In this document: positions 1 through 8,228 of the stretch, one piece after another | Position numbering within the stretch: the first letter of the stretch is position 1 | How the letters are laid out: each line of letters opens with the position of its first letter | The notes under the pieces: generated by a model | Seen by the model: the letters and a program-made list of their open reading frames with translations, nothing else | Told to the model about the DNA's origin: nothing | The model's database searches: none | From: Syntrophomonas sp. UBA5288 | Lineage (GTDB): Bacteria > Bacillota > Syntrophomonadia > Syntrophomonadales > Syntrophomonadaceae | Assembly: GCA_002408445.1 (NCBI GenBank) | Contig: DHSK01000119.1 | Location: forward strand, 1-53,921 | Reading direction: 5' to 3' | DNA length: 53,921 nucleotides | Translations under genes and position numbers: made by a program

Positions 1-275
1 TGTGGGGCTGTACCATCCAGCATGCAAAACTGTTGTGTTCCGATCACAATAGCATCGAGGGAATTATTATCGGACGAGCACCAGTGATACTCAACATCCT
101 GACCTTGCCGGGAAAAGTCCCGGCCCAGATTTTTCATGAAAGTAGATTTCCCAACTCCGGGACCTCCTTTTAAAATAATTTTTATTGGTGGAGGAGAAGG
201 GCAGATATTATCATAATAGGAGTAAAATCCGTAACATGTATTTCCACCCGGAAACATATCTCTTGTTTTTCCCAC
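1..275 (-). CDS. P-loop ATPase, PRK06851-like (N-terminal part only)
   Basis: Only the first 91 or so codons lie in the window; the gene runs off the left edge. I read it from a GTG at 273-275 (complement), with a G-rich stretch just upstream as ribosome binding site; an ATG at 255-257 is the alternative. Residues 8-22 contain a PGGNT...GFYSYYD segment, followed by a Walker A P-loop GGPGVGKST at residues 37-45. This combination matches the uncharacterised Firmicutes NTPase family known as PRK06851, whose members usually carry a second P-loop further on (not visible here). The biochemical role of the family is not established. It is divergently oriented to the DUF1646 gene, with about 370 bp between them. 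The family call rests on motif recognition, not on a search. Confidence 0.72.
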   Translation of the reverse strand, partial: MGKTRDMFPGGNTCYGFYSYYDNICPSPPPIKIILKGGPGVGKSTFMKNLGRDFSRQGQDVEYHWCSSDNNSLDAIVIGTQQFCMLDGTAP

Positions 276-413
276 TTTGCAGCACCCCCGCTTGATTAAA
301 ATGTAGTTATTTTTTACTCTTTTCTTAATATATGATGCGGTGTGGCTAATACTCACAGGATTTTACTGGAAAATAAATAAGTGCCATGGTGTAGAGATTC
401 CTCTAATTTCCGC

Positions 414-443
414 TTGTGTATAATCCGACTTTTATGGTAAAAT
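414..443 (+). promoter_or_regulatory. Possible promoter of the DUF1646 leader
   Basis: TTGTGT at 414-419 and TAAAAT at 438-443 are separated by 18 nt, which would start transcription just before the structured leader. A perfect TATAAT at 419-424 overlaps but has no recognisable -35. Weak evidence, based on hexamer matching only. Confidence 0.35.
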
Positions 444-471
444 TTAAAAAATCAATATGGTTAAACGGTCA

Positions 472-598
472 AAGTTATTAAAGCGAAAGTTTTAATAATG
501 GGAGCAAATAGTCTAAGTCCCTGGATATGATTAGTTGCTTTTGAGAAGACGGTATACCAGGGCGGGTAGCCTTTAATCAGGTTACCCGTCTTTTTTTA
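472..598 (+). ncRNA. Candidate Na+-I (DUF1646-motif) riboswitch with terminator
   Basis: The leader of the DUF1646 gene folds into nested elements visible by eye. An 8-bp hairpin pairs 475-482 with 491-498. A closing stem pairs CCCTGG (519-524) with CCAGGG (557-562). Immediately after comes an intrinsic terminator, pairing 563-571 with 580-588 and followed by a T run. The closing stem abuts the terminator, the usual layout of a transcription-control riboswitch. Established knowledge: the 'DUF1646 motif' RNA, found upstream of DUF1646 transporter genes, was shown to be a Na+-sensing riboswitch class (Na+-I). Assignment here is from gene context and architecture; I did not check it against the covariance model. 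Confidence 0.6.
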
Positions 599-643
599 TG
601 CTTTTTAAAACATAACAATATTTATACAGGAGGGATGATGATA

Positions 644-1681
644 ATGTTTCTAACCGGTCTGGTTCTTATTTTAGCATTAGTTTTATTTTTGCCCTTTTTA
701 TTCCACCGGGTGGAGGAAAATCTGGAGCTGTTTCTCTTTATTATGGGAATCGGTGCAGCTTCGATCTCAGGTATAATGAATTTCAAACTTATACTCCAAG
801 CCCTGGAAGAACCGCTAATGATAACTGGGGCTGTGCTTGCGGCCGGACTCTTGTTCCATTTTATGAAGGAGAAATTTATCCGCTGTTCAAACTGGCTCCT
901 GACTAAAATAGCTTTGCCGGTGCTGATATTTGGCATCATCTTAGGATTGGGGCTTATTTCAAGTATTATTACCGCCATTATTGCCGCTATTATCCTGGTG
1001 GAGCTTATTGCCCTTTTGCCCGTAAAAAAGGAACAAAAAGTGGTTATTGCCGTAATTGCCTGCTTTTCCATCGGCCTGGGGGCAACTCTTACACCGCTGG
1101 GCGAGCCTTTGGCAACAATCGCAGTCAGCAAACTGGATAAAGATTTCTTTTATCTGCTTAACCTGCTGGGCAAGTATATTATTCCGGCCCTGTTCATCCT
1201 GGCCCTGGCAGGAGCAATCTATACTGCGAGATGTACCCGGACCACTTCCGAGCCCATGATTGCAATCGAGCCATCGACCATAACTCTGCCTGCTAAAAGC
1301 AGTGTAAAGGAAACGGTGAAAAGAGCCTTTAAGGTGTACCTGTTCGTCATGGCCCTGGTATTCTTAGGGGAAGGCTTTCAACCGCTTATTAATGCCTTTA
1401 TTATTAATCTGGATAGCAGGCTTTTGTACTGGGTTAATACCATATCGGCGGTGCTTGATAATGCCACTCTGACTGCGGCCGAGGTAAATTTAAACATGTC
1501 GGACCTGCAGGTTAGGGCTATATTGATAGGGCTGTTGATAAGCGGCGGTATGCTGGTGCCGGGTAATATTCCTAATATTATTTGTGCTTCCCGATTGAAA
1601 ATCCCCAGCCGGGAATGGGCCAAAATCGGTCTGCCGATAGGCTTGGCCCTGTTGATAATTTACTATCTTATCTTGTTTTAA
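644..1681 (+). CDS. DUF1646 family membrane transporter (putative cation antiporter)
   Basis: A 345-residue, very hydrophobic protein with about ten predicted membrane segments, starting with the segment around residues 2-17. It resembles the DUF1646 family, related to the ion-transporter fold and thought to move cations such as Na+; its control by Na+ riboswitches in other bacteria supports a sodium role. Conserved-looking features are a GLGATLTPLGEPLATI stretch near residues 145-160 and PGNIPNIIC near residue 305, both typical of re-entrant transport motifs. The AGGAGGG ribosome binding site at 628-634 fits the ATG at 644 (9 nt spacing); ATGs at 635 and 638 are too close. It is a single-gene unit downstream of the candidate riboswitch. 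The ion specificity is inferred, not shown. Confidence 0.8.
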   Translation: MFLTGLVLILALVLFLPFLFHRVEENLELFLFIMGIGAASISGIMNFKLILQALEEPLMITGAVLAAGLLFHFMKEKFIRCSNWLLTKIALPVLIFGIILGLGLISSIITAIIAAIILVELIALLPVKKEQKVVIAVIACFSIGLGATLTPLGEPLATIAVSKLDKDFFYLLNLLGKYIIPALFILALAGAIYTARCTRTTSEPMIAIEPSTITLPAKSSVKETVKRAFKVYLFVMALVFLGEGFQPLINAFIINLDSRLLYWVNTISAVLDNATLTAAEVNLNMSDLQVRAILIGLLISGGMLVPGNIPNIICASRLKIPSREWAKIGLPIGLALLIIYYLILF

Positions 1682-1715
1682 CAGGCCATACCGGATTGGT
1701 CTCAGCGAATAATAC

Positions 1716-1744
1716 TGGATAAAGTCCCGCATCATGCTTATAAT
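1716..1744 (+). promoter_or_regulatory. Probable sigma-A promoter for the recJ operon
   Basis: TGGATA (1716-1721), a 17-nt spacer and a perfect TATAAT (1739-1744) lie about 100 bp ahead of recJ. It is the best promoter-like match in the gap, with start expected near 1751. A short GC-rich inverted repeat near 1786-1802 follows but lacks a T run. Confidence 0.5.
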
Positions 1745-1847
1745 TTTAACTAACCGCTATGTTTCAGGAATACCTGCAGAGCATACCCCGGTGAAAAATC
1801 CGGGTCCTTCTATGTAATTTTACCAAGGATAGGGGAGAGTTATCATT

Positions 1848-4679
1848 TTGGAATCCATATGGAAAATAAAAAGTGCGGATGCCGGTATAGTTCAAGAATT
1901 GGGCCGGCAGCTTAATATATCAACCATAACGGCGGCCTTGCTTTACCAGCGAGGGATAACAACAGTCCGTCAGGCCCAAAAGTTTTTAGAGGGAGGGTTA
2001 ACCGATTTAAGTGACCCCTTTAGCTTGACCGGAATGGCAGAGTCAATTGCAAGAATAGAAACAGCCGTCCAGCAACGGGAAAAAGTAATAATTTATGGAG
2101 ACTACGATGTCGATGGCATATGCAGTATAGCCATACTGAAGGACTGTCTGGCTGCCCTGAACTGTGAGGCCGATTATTATGTACCCGACCGCTTCAGCCA
2201 GGGCTATGGCATCAATGAACAGGCTATCCGTGCTATTGCTGCTCAGGGGTACAGTCTGCTTATTAGTGTTGACTGCGGAATTACCTCCCTGAATGAAGTA
2301 AATATTGCCGCTTCCCTGGGAATGGATTGTATAATAACCGACCATCATACCGCCGGGGGCGGCTTGCCCCCGGCGGTAGCTGTAATAAATCCGAAGCTGG
2401 ATAAACCGGGAGCGATTTCTCACCTGGCCGGAGCAGGGGTGGCTTTTATGCTGGCCCGGGCCTTAGGCCAAAAATATCTTTCTAATAAAAAGGTGTTTGA
2501 GTGGCTGGATGTTGTAGCTCTGGCCACGGTAGCTGATATAGTACCTCTGCAGGGTGATAATCGGATTCTGGCAAAAGAGGGTCTGCTTAAACTGCAAAAC
2601 ACCCATCGACCTGGTTTACAGGCTCTGCTGCAGGAAACCGGGCTGACCGGCAAACCTCTTTCCACCTGGCAGGTTAGTTTCATATTGGCACCCCGGTTGA
2701 ATTCGGCCGGACGGGTGGAAAATGCTGCTACCAGCGTCGAATTGCTCCTGGCCACCGATCCCGCCAGGTGTCTGACCCTGGCCCAAACTTTATGCCGGTT
2801 GAATGATGAACGGAAAGCTATCGAAAATAGTATATTAACTAAAGCCCTGGAACAAATCGAAGCTGAGGTTGATTTGGAAACCGAGCCATTTCTGGTTTTA
2901 GCAGGAGAAGGATGGCACCAGGGAGTACTGGGCATAGTTGCTTCACGGCTGTGTGAAAAGTTTACCCGCCCGGTAGTGCTGATATCATGGGATGGCGATA
3001 CCGGCCGGGGTTCAGCTCGTAGTGTGGCCGACCTGGACCTGTATCAGGCTTTGAATTATGCCCGGGAACATCTGGTTCAGTTTGGCGGGCATAAAATGGC
3101 AGCCGGCTTGACTATAAACCGGGATCAGTTTCCAGCTTTCAAACATGCGCTGCAGGAATGGACAGCGAATAATGGTCCGATGTCAGTCTGCAAACAAATG
3201 GAAGCCGATCTGGAAATCGATATTAAAGATATAAATATGGAATTATGTAATGAATTGGAGCGGCTCCAGCCCTTCGGAGAAGGTAATTCAGCGCCTGCCC
3301 TGGTGGCGAGAGGCTGCCGGATATCCAGCCTGTCCCGGGTAGGCAAAAACGGCGAACATATAAAATACCGGATTGGTGAACCGCCCCTGGAGTGTATAGC
3401 CTTTAACCATGTGGAATGGCTGCAGGGACCATTGCGGCAGTGCCGCCAGGATATCCTTTTTGAACCGGCTATCAATGAATTTCGGGGTTTTAAAAATGTA
3501 CAGCTGAGAATTAAGGATATGAAGTCTTCCTACCGGCCTGACACCGGCTGGGTTAGGATACCAGGTATGGCATCGCCTTTTGTCCGGTTGGCTGAGCATA
3601 CGGCCGGTGAGCTGAAAGCGGGTCATCCGGTGGTTTTTGTTTATCCTACCTGCCGGAGTATAACCAGGCATAAACTGGCTGTAAACAGCTATTTTAATCC
3701 CGGAATAATAAAAGAGCTGCATGGTCAACTGGGCAGAACCGAGCAGAAAGCAGCCGATAACGTTTTGCGGGCAGGGGAACCTTACCTGTTCTTAATGACC
3801 GAGACTTATCTCAGACATTATTATAAGGAAGCTAATCTGCCGGACGGTTTAAAATGCCTGGCCTGGATTTGGCCTGAAGCCCCAACCTTAATTGATAAGG
3901 AATGGCATGACAGGTACAATATGACCGTACTGCCGGTCGTAAATCAGATCAGATTGATTAATCGCCCCGATAATTGGAACCCGGAAGGTAAACGTATACT
4001 GGTTTATGCCAATCGTAAAAAAAGTCTGCCCCGGACCAACAGCGGTTTTCCTTCCTTTATTGAAGCCGGTTTAACCAATATTCAAGATCGCCGGGCAGCC
4101 CGGCGCGGTTTTGCTGCGTGCCCCAGCGGTGCTTTATGGTGGGATGGCAGTACCAGCTGTTTGCCGTCGGCGGGAGATATTAATGCTTTCGTGCTGCTGG
4201 ATGTGCCCTACGGACTTTATGAACTTACCGGTGCTTACACGGAGATGGCCGCCTCAGCGGAAGTGCCGGCCATAATGGCTTTTAAACCGGAGGATATGGC
4301 ATTTAACCGCTCTTATCTGAATCGTCTCTGTCCTTCGCCGGACACCATAATGGGGGTATGGAGATATATACATACTTTTCCGGGCAATAGTCTGCGGCAG
4401 GATATAAACCGATTGTGCAAAGATTTGAGCGGTTTTCTGGATCGAAATATGACCTGGGCTGAAATTGCTCCAATAATACAGATTCTTGGCGATCTGGACT
4501 TGTGCAAGATGGCGAAACAGGGTAGTATTATTGAAATAAAGTTTATAAAATCTGAAATTCTGCCGCCGGATATTAACAATTCCTTGTATTATCTGGAAGG
4601 ATTGGCGGAGAAAACGGTATATTACAAGTTTGAAGAGGAGCTAATTAAAAACTGGTCTGGTGATATATATGGAACCTGA
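1848..4679 (+). CDS. recJ: Single-stranded-DNA-specific exonuclease RecJ
   Basis: A 943-residue RecJ, the 5'-3' single-strand DNA exonuclease of recombination and repair in the cytoplasm. The DHH phosphoesterase core is complete: DYDVDG at 85-90, VDCGITS at 141-147, DHH at 165-167, and ATVADIVPL at 226-234. The DHHA1 part follows with GRGSARSV at 386-393 and GGHKMAAG at 413-420. An OB-like region follows, then a long C-terminal region from about residue 570. This makes it longer than the Bacillus enzyme (about 790 aa) and matches the RecJ C-terminal extension seen in Firmicutes. Start is TTG at 1848 with AGGGGAG at 1832-1838. The 3' end overlaps the rel start, so the two genes are translationally close. 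In many Clostridia an apt gene sits between recJ and rel; it is absent here. Confidence 0.95.
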   Translation: MESIWKIKSADAGIVQELGRQLNISTITAALLYQRGITTVRQAQKFLEGGLTDLSDPFSLTGMAESIARIETAVQQREKVIIYGDYDVDGICSIAILKDCLAALNCEADYYVPDRFSQGYGINEQAIRAIAAQGYSLLISVDCGITSLNEVNIAASLGMDCIITDHHTAGGGLPPAVAVINPKLDKPGAISHLAGAGVAFMLARALGQKYLSNKKVFEWLDVVALATVADIVPLQGDNRILAKEGLLKLQNTHRPGLQALLQETGLTGKPLSTWQVSFILAPRLNSAGRVENAATSVELLLATDPARCLTLAQTLCRLNDERKAIENSILTKALEQIEAEVDLETEPFLVLAGEGWHQGVLGIVASRLCEKFTRPVVLISWDGDTGRGSARSVADLDLYQALNYAREHLVQFGGHKMAAGLTINRDQFPAFKHALQEWTANNGPMSVCKQMEADLEIDIKDINMELCNELERLQPFGEGNSAPALVARGCRISSLSRVGKNGEHIKYRIGEPPLECIAFNHVEWLQGPLRQCRQDILFEPAINEFRGFKNVQLRIKDMKSSYRPDTGWVRIPGMASPFVRLAEHTAGELKAGHPVVFVYPTCRSITRHKLAVNSYFNPGIIKELHGQLGRTEQKAADNVLRAGEPYLFLMTETYLRHYYKEANLPDGLKCLAWIWPEAPTLIDKEWHDRYNMTVLPVVNQIRLINRPDNWNPEGKRILVYANRKKSLPRTNSGFPSFIEAGLTNIQDRRAARRGFAACPSGALWWDGSTSCLPSAGDINAFVLLDVPYGLYELTGAYTEMAASAEVPAIMAFKPEDMAFNRSYLNRLCPSPDTIMGVWRYIHTFPGNSLRQDINRLCKDLSGFLDRNMTWAEIAPIIQILGDLDLCKMAKQGSIIEIKFIKSEILPPDINNSLYYLEGLAEKTVYYKFEEELIKNWSGDIYGT

Positions 4680-6852
4680 GGATATTATTAAAAAAGTACT
4701 GAAATATGACCCCAAAGCAAATACCGAATTGATTGAACGGGCATATGATTATGCTCGGCAGGCCCACGATGGACAAAAACGTATTTCGGGAGAAGCTTAT
4801 ATAACTCATCCTGTAGAAGTGGCCATGATACTGACAGAGATTGAAATGGACACTTCTTCTATTTGTGCGGCTCTTTTGCATGATGTAATTGAAGACACCA
4901 GTGTGAGTTATTTGAATATAAAAAATGACTTTGGGGAAGAGATTGCTCTGCTGGTAGACGGGGTAACCAAACTGAGCCGGATACAATTTCAAAGCCGGGA
5001 AGATGCGCAGGCTGAAAATCTGCGTAAAATGTTTCTGGCCATGGCCCGTGATATTCGGGTCATTCTTATAAAACTGGCTGACCGTCTGCATAATATGCGC
5101 ACGCTTAGTTATCAACCTGAACACAAACAGAAGGAAATTGCCCAGGAGACCATGGATATTTTTGCTCCTCTGGCCCATCGCCTGGGCATGTTTAAATTCA
5201 AATGGGAACTTGAAGATCTGGCCTTTCTTTATCTGGACCCGGAAATGTATTATGCCGTTGCCGCCAAACTGAAAGCCAAACGCCAGCAACGGGAAGAATA
5301 CGTAAACGAATTGATCGAACAAATCCGGGGCGGCCTGGAACAGATAGGCATAGAGGGCGATATTGCAGGTCGTCCTAAAAATATTTACAGCATCTACAAA
5401 AAAATGATTAAACAGATGAAAGATATAGACGAGATATATGACAAAATTGCCATTCGGGTGGTGGTGGACCAGGTTAGGGACTGTTACGGAGTGCTGGGCA
5501 TCATCCATACCATGTGGAAACCTTTGCCGGGCAGGTTCAAAGACTATATCGCCACTCCCAAGTCCAACATGTATCAATCATTGCACACTACATTGATTGG
5601 CAAAGGTGGAGAACCCTTTGAAGTACAGATACGTACCTGGGAAATGCATCGTACCGCTGAGAGCGGCATTGCTGCGCACTGGCGCTATAAAGAGGGGAAC
5701 GTTGGCAAAGATAAGAAATTCGAAGAAAAACTATCCTGGTTAAGGCAGATCCTGGAATGGCAACAGGAGGTTTATGATACCAGGGAGTTCATGGAATCAT
5801 TAAAAATTGACCTTTTTGATGATACCGTATTTGTGTTTACCCCCAAAGGGAAAGTAGTGGAATTACCCAAAGGCGCATGCCCGATTGACTTTGCCTACCG
5901 GGTTCATACCGAGGTCGGACATCAGTGCACCGGTGCCCGGGTTAACGGACGCATCGTACCATTGGAATATGAAGTGGCGAACGGGGATATAGTAGAAATA
6001 CTGACTTCCAAAAACTCGCCCGGTCCTTCCAAGGATTGGCTTGGCTTTGTCAAGACTTCATCGGCCAAGAGCAGGATAAGACAATGGTTCAAACGCGAAA
6101 AGCGCCAGGAGAACATCATAAAAGGCCGGGATATGCTGGAAAGTGAACTGCGCAAACGTCATCTGAATTCCAAAGACTTGATGAAAGATGAAAAAATGCA
6201 GGATATCCGGGTCCGGTTTGGTTATGCTACGGTCGACGACTTGTATGTATCGCTGGGTGAAGGCGGCGTAACCATCAACCAATTAATCAACAAGCTCAAG
6301 GAACTTTATTTTAAAGATAAACCGATGGAAGATATTCTGACCACCGTCAATACGGTTCAGACCTTGCCTCATCGGGACCGTGAGACCGGTGCGGTCCGGG
6401 TAAAAGGAGTGGACGATGTCGCCATTCGGTTGGCCCACTGCTGCAATCCGTTGCCGGGAGACAAGATTCTGGGCTATATCACCCGGGGAAGGGGAGTATC
6501 TGTTCATCGACAGGACTGCCCCAACATGATCAATTATCTTAAGAACGAAAAAGACCGGCTGCTGGAGGTAGAATGGGCGGACGATACAGGTATATACACA
6601 GTCGAATTGGAAGTAAGGGCAATTGACAGACCCAGACTGACCTCTGATGTCATGGATGTTATTGCCGATGTAAGGATACACATAAATTCCGTATTTTCAC
6701 GGGTAACCAAAAATAATCAGGCGGTAATGAACCTTAAATTGGAATTTAAAGATTTAAGCAAATTACAGGCGGTCATGGAACGTATACAGAAAATCAAGGA
6801 CGTACTGGAGATACGAAGAGTTCTGCCAGGAGAAGTTCGGAGTGATGGATAA
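4660..6852 (+). CDS. relA: Bifunctional (p)ppGpp synthetase/hydrolase Rel
   Basis: A 730-residue long RelA/SpoT homologue that makes and degrades (p)ppGpp, the stringent-response alarmone. The hydrolase domain has intact metal ligands (H50 region and HDVIEDT at 74-80). The synthetase domain has RFKD at 292-295 and YQSLHT at 305-310. An RxKD motif marks the bifunctional class; monofunctional RelA carries ExDD instead. A TGS domain spans about 390-450, a Cys-containing zinc-finger (RIS) segment AHCCNPLPGD lies near 585, and an ACT domain occupies the last 75 residues. The start is either GTG 4660 or ATG 4669; neither has a well-placed binding site, and both overlap the recJ end. dtd follows with no gap, so co-transcription is likely. 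Confidence 0.95.
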   Translation: MIYMEPEDIIKKVLKYDPKANTELIERAYDYARQAHDGQKRISGEAYITHPVEVAMILTEIEMDTSSICAALLHDVIEDTSVSYLNIKNDFGEEIALLVDGVTKLSRIQFQSREDAQAENLRKMFLAMARDIRVILIKLADRLHNMRTLSYQPEHKQKEIAQETMDIFAPLAHRLGMFKFKWELEDLAFLYLDPEMYYAVAAKLKAKRQQREEYVNELIEQIRGGLEQIGIEGDIAGRPKNIYSIYKKMIKQMKDIDEIYDKIAIRVVVDQVRDCYGVLGIIHTMWKPLPGRFKDYIATPKSNMYQSLHTTLIGKGGEPFEVQIRTWEMHRTAESGIAAHWRYKEGNVGKDKKFEEKLSWLRQILEWQQEVYDTREFMESLKIDLFDDTVFVFTPKGKVVELPKGACPIDFAYRVHTEVGHQCTGARVNGRIVPLEYEVANGDIVEILTSKNSPGPSKDWLGFVKTSSAKSRIRQWFKREKRQENIIKGRDMLESELRKRHLNSKDLMKDEKMQDIRVRFGYATVDDLYVSLGEGGVTINQLINKLKELYFKDKPMEDILTTVNTVQTLPHRDRETGAVRVKGVDDVAIRLAHCCNPLPGDKILGYITRGRGVSVHRQDCPNMINYLKNEKDRLLEVEWADDTGIYTVELEVRAIDRPRLTSDVMDVIADVRIHINSVFSRVTKNNQAVMNLKLEFKDLSKLQAVMERIQKIKDVLEIRRVLPGEVRSDG

Positions 6853-7302
6853 ATGCGAGCGGTAGTGCAGCGTTCAGGCTGCAGCAGGGTTGAAGTGGAT
6901 GGTAAAATTACCGGTGAGATAAAACTGGGGCTGACGGTGCTGCTGGGCATAAAAAAGGGCGATACCCCGGCGGAAAGCCGGTATATGATGGACAAAATAC
7001 TAAACCTCAGAATTTTTGAGGATGAAAATGGTAAAATGAACCGATCTTTACTTGAGGTCCAAGGGGAACTGCTGCTGGTCAGCCAGTTTACTCTTTATGG
7101 CGATTGCCGTAAGGGACGCCGGCCTGGATTTGATATGGCAGAATTACCTGAAGCGGCTTTACCACTTTTCAATTATTGTTTGAACTATGTTAAAGAGCAG
7201 GGGCTAAAGGTACAAACTGGCATTTTTGGGGCTAATATGAAACTGTCTATTGAAAATCAGGGACCTTGCACTATAATATTGGACAGTGAGAAAATATTTT
7301 AA
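6853..7302 (+). CDS. dtd: D-aminoacyl-tRNA deacylase
   Basis: A 149-residue Dtd that hydrolyses D-amino acids from mischarged tRNA, protecting translation. The two signature motifs are present: SQFT at 77-80 and the NxGPxT motif as NQGPCT at 135-140, preceded by GANMKLSIE. Length is typical for the family. The ATG directly follows the rel stop codon; a GGAGTG at 6838-6843 serves as binding site. The rel-dtd-hydrolase order is standard in Clostridia. In the second motif the residue before Thr is Cys rather than the common Val, a conservative change that should not matter. Confidence 0.95.
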   Translation: MRAVVQRSGCSRVEVDGKITGEIKLGLTVLLGIKKGDTPAESRYMMDKILNLRIFEDENGKMNRSLLEVQGELLLVSQFTLYGDCRKGRRPGFDMAELPEAALPLFNYCLNYVKEQGLKVQTGIFGANMKLSIENQGPCTIILDSEKIF

Positions 7303-7355
7303 GCCTAATTGAAGAACATAAATAAAATATCGGTTATTTTGGAGGAGGATACTTA

Positions 7356-7976
7356 ATGATATTAAAAGGCATTGAAATCAGCAGTATGGCTGAAAATTGC
7401 TATATTGTTGGCTGTGAAGAGACCAAAGAAGTCGCGGTTATCGATCCGGGCGGCAATTCCCGTGGAATACTGCGCTTGCTGCAGGAAGACAATCTGAAAG
7501 CCATCTATATCATAAATACCCATGGACATATTGACCATATCGGGGCCAATCGCGCGGTAAAAGACGCTACCGGGGCCAAAATACTGATCCATTCGGCAGA
7601 TGCCAAAATGCTGGTTAACTCTGCCTCCAATTTTTCTTTTTTAATGGGTTCGAAAGTAACCAGTCCTGCGGCCGACCAGCTGCTTAAAGATGGAGATATT
7701 ATTAAAATAGGCAATACGGTCGAGTTGGAAGTTATTCATACTCCCGGCCACAGCCCCGGAGGTATATGCCTGAAGACCGGAAATATAATTTTTGTAGGTG
7801 ATACCCTTTTTCAGGGTTCAATCGGCCGGACTGATTTTCCCGGCGGTTCCTATGAAGAGCTTATCAGCAATATCAAAAATAAATTACTTTGCTACGACGA
7901 TGATGTAGTAGCTTATCCCGGACACGGCCCGTCTACCACGATAGGTTTTGAAAGAAAGCATAATCCGTTTCTGTAA
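7356..7976 (+). CDS. MBL-fold hydrolase (glyoxalase II-like)
   Basis: A 206-residue metallo-beta-lactamase-fold protein. The two-metal site is complete: THGHIDH at 55-61, H132 in HTPGHSPGG, D149 in GDTLF and H190 in PGHGP. The short length without the C-terminal helical glutathione-binding domain separates it from true glyoxalase II; this YcbL-like group has broad thioester or lactone hydrolase activity and its physiological substrate is unknown. The ATG is preceded by GGAGGAGG at 7341-7348. It sits between dtd and hemZ, its usual neighbours in Clostridia, probably the last gene of the recJ transcript, because a repeat block and a terminator separate it from hemZ. Confidence 0.88.
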   Translation: MILKGIEISSMAENCYIVGCEETKEVAVIDPGGNSRGILRLLQEDNLKAIYIINTHGHIDHIGANRAVKDATGAKILIHSADAKMLVNSASNFSFLMGSKVTSPAADQLLKDGDIIKIGNTVELEVIHTPGHSPGGICLKTGNIIFVGDTLFQGSIGRTDFPGGSYEELISNIKNKLLCYDDDVVAYPGHGPSTTIGFERKHNPFL

Positions 7977-7981
7977 TATTA

Positions 7982-8028
7982 ATTAGAAAATGGACGCTGA
8001 AGACGCTGATTATTATGAATGACGCTGA
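7982..8028 (+). repeat. Intergenic repeat, module A (ACGCTGA-rich)
   Basis: Three imperfect ACGCTGA units are interspersed with ATTATGAAT. A close copy lies at 14562-14610, and a diverged version (module D) at 35255-35300 and 50442-50487. The module begins right after the hydrolase stop codon. Confidence 0.75.
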
Positions 8029-8093
8029 GTTCTTACTCTAAATACCATAGAGGAAGCACTAGTTTCTACCATAAGACTACCAGCAATATATCA

Positions 8094-8170
8094 ATGCAGC
8101 TACAATATTCACCCTATACTACTGTAAGTCCGGGGTGCAAGCGTTCTTAATACCCCAAGCCCGGCATAAT
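8094..8170 (+). repeat. Intergenic repeat, module C, copy 1
   Basis: Aligned by hand with 35523-35599, the two 77-nt copies match at 70 positions with no gap. The most conserved core is GTGCAAGCGTTCTTAATA, flanked by GTCCGG and CCCGGCATAAT, which can pair as a GC-rich stem. Further copies of the core lie at 14668-14708 and 50556-50597. The function is unknown. Confidence 0.85.
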
Positions 8171-8189
8171 TACCGCTATACTTATTGCT

Positions 8190-8226
8190 AAAAAGCTTCT
8201 CTTACATTTTGGTGGGAAGCTTTTTT
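8190..8226 (+). terminator. Intrinsic terminator or attenuator abutting hemZ
   Basis: AAAAAGCTTC (8190-8199) pairs perfectly with GAAGCTTTTT (8216-8225), ending in a T run two bases before the hemZ ATG. It may end the recJ-to-hydrolase transcript or act as an attenuator for hemZ. Confidence 0.75.
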
Positions 8227-8228
8227 AG

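Noticed and set aside
2420..2935. Long minus-strand open frames inside recJ and many other genes
   Set aside because: They are antisense shadows of well-supported + strand genes with no binding sites or family motifs.
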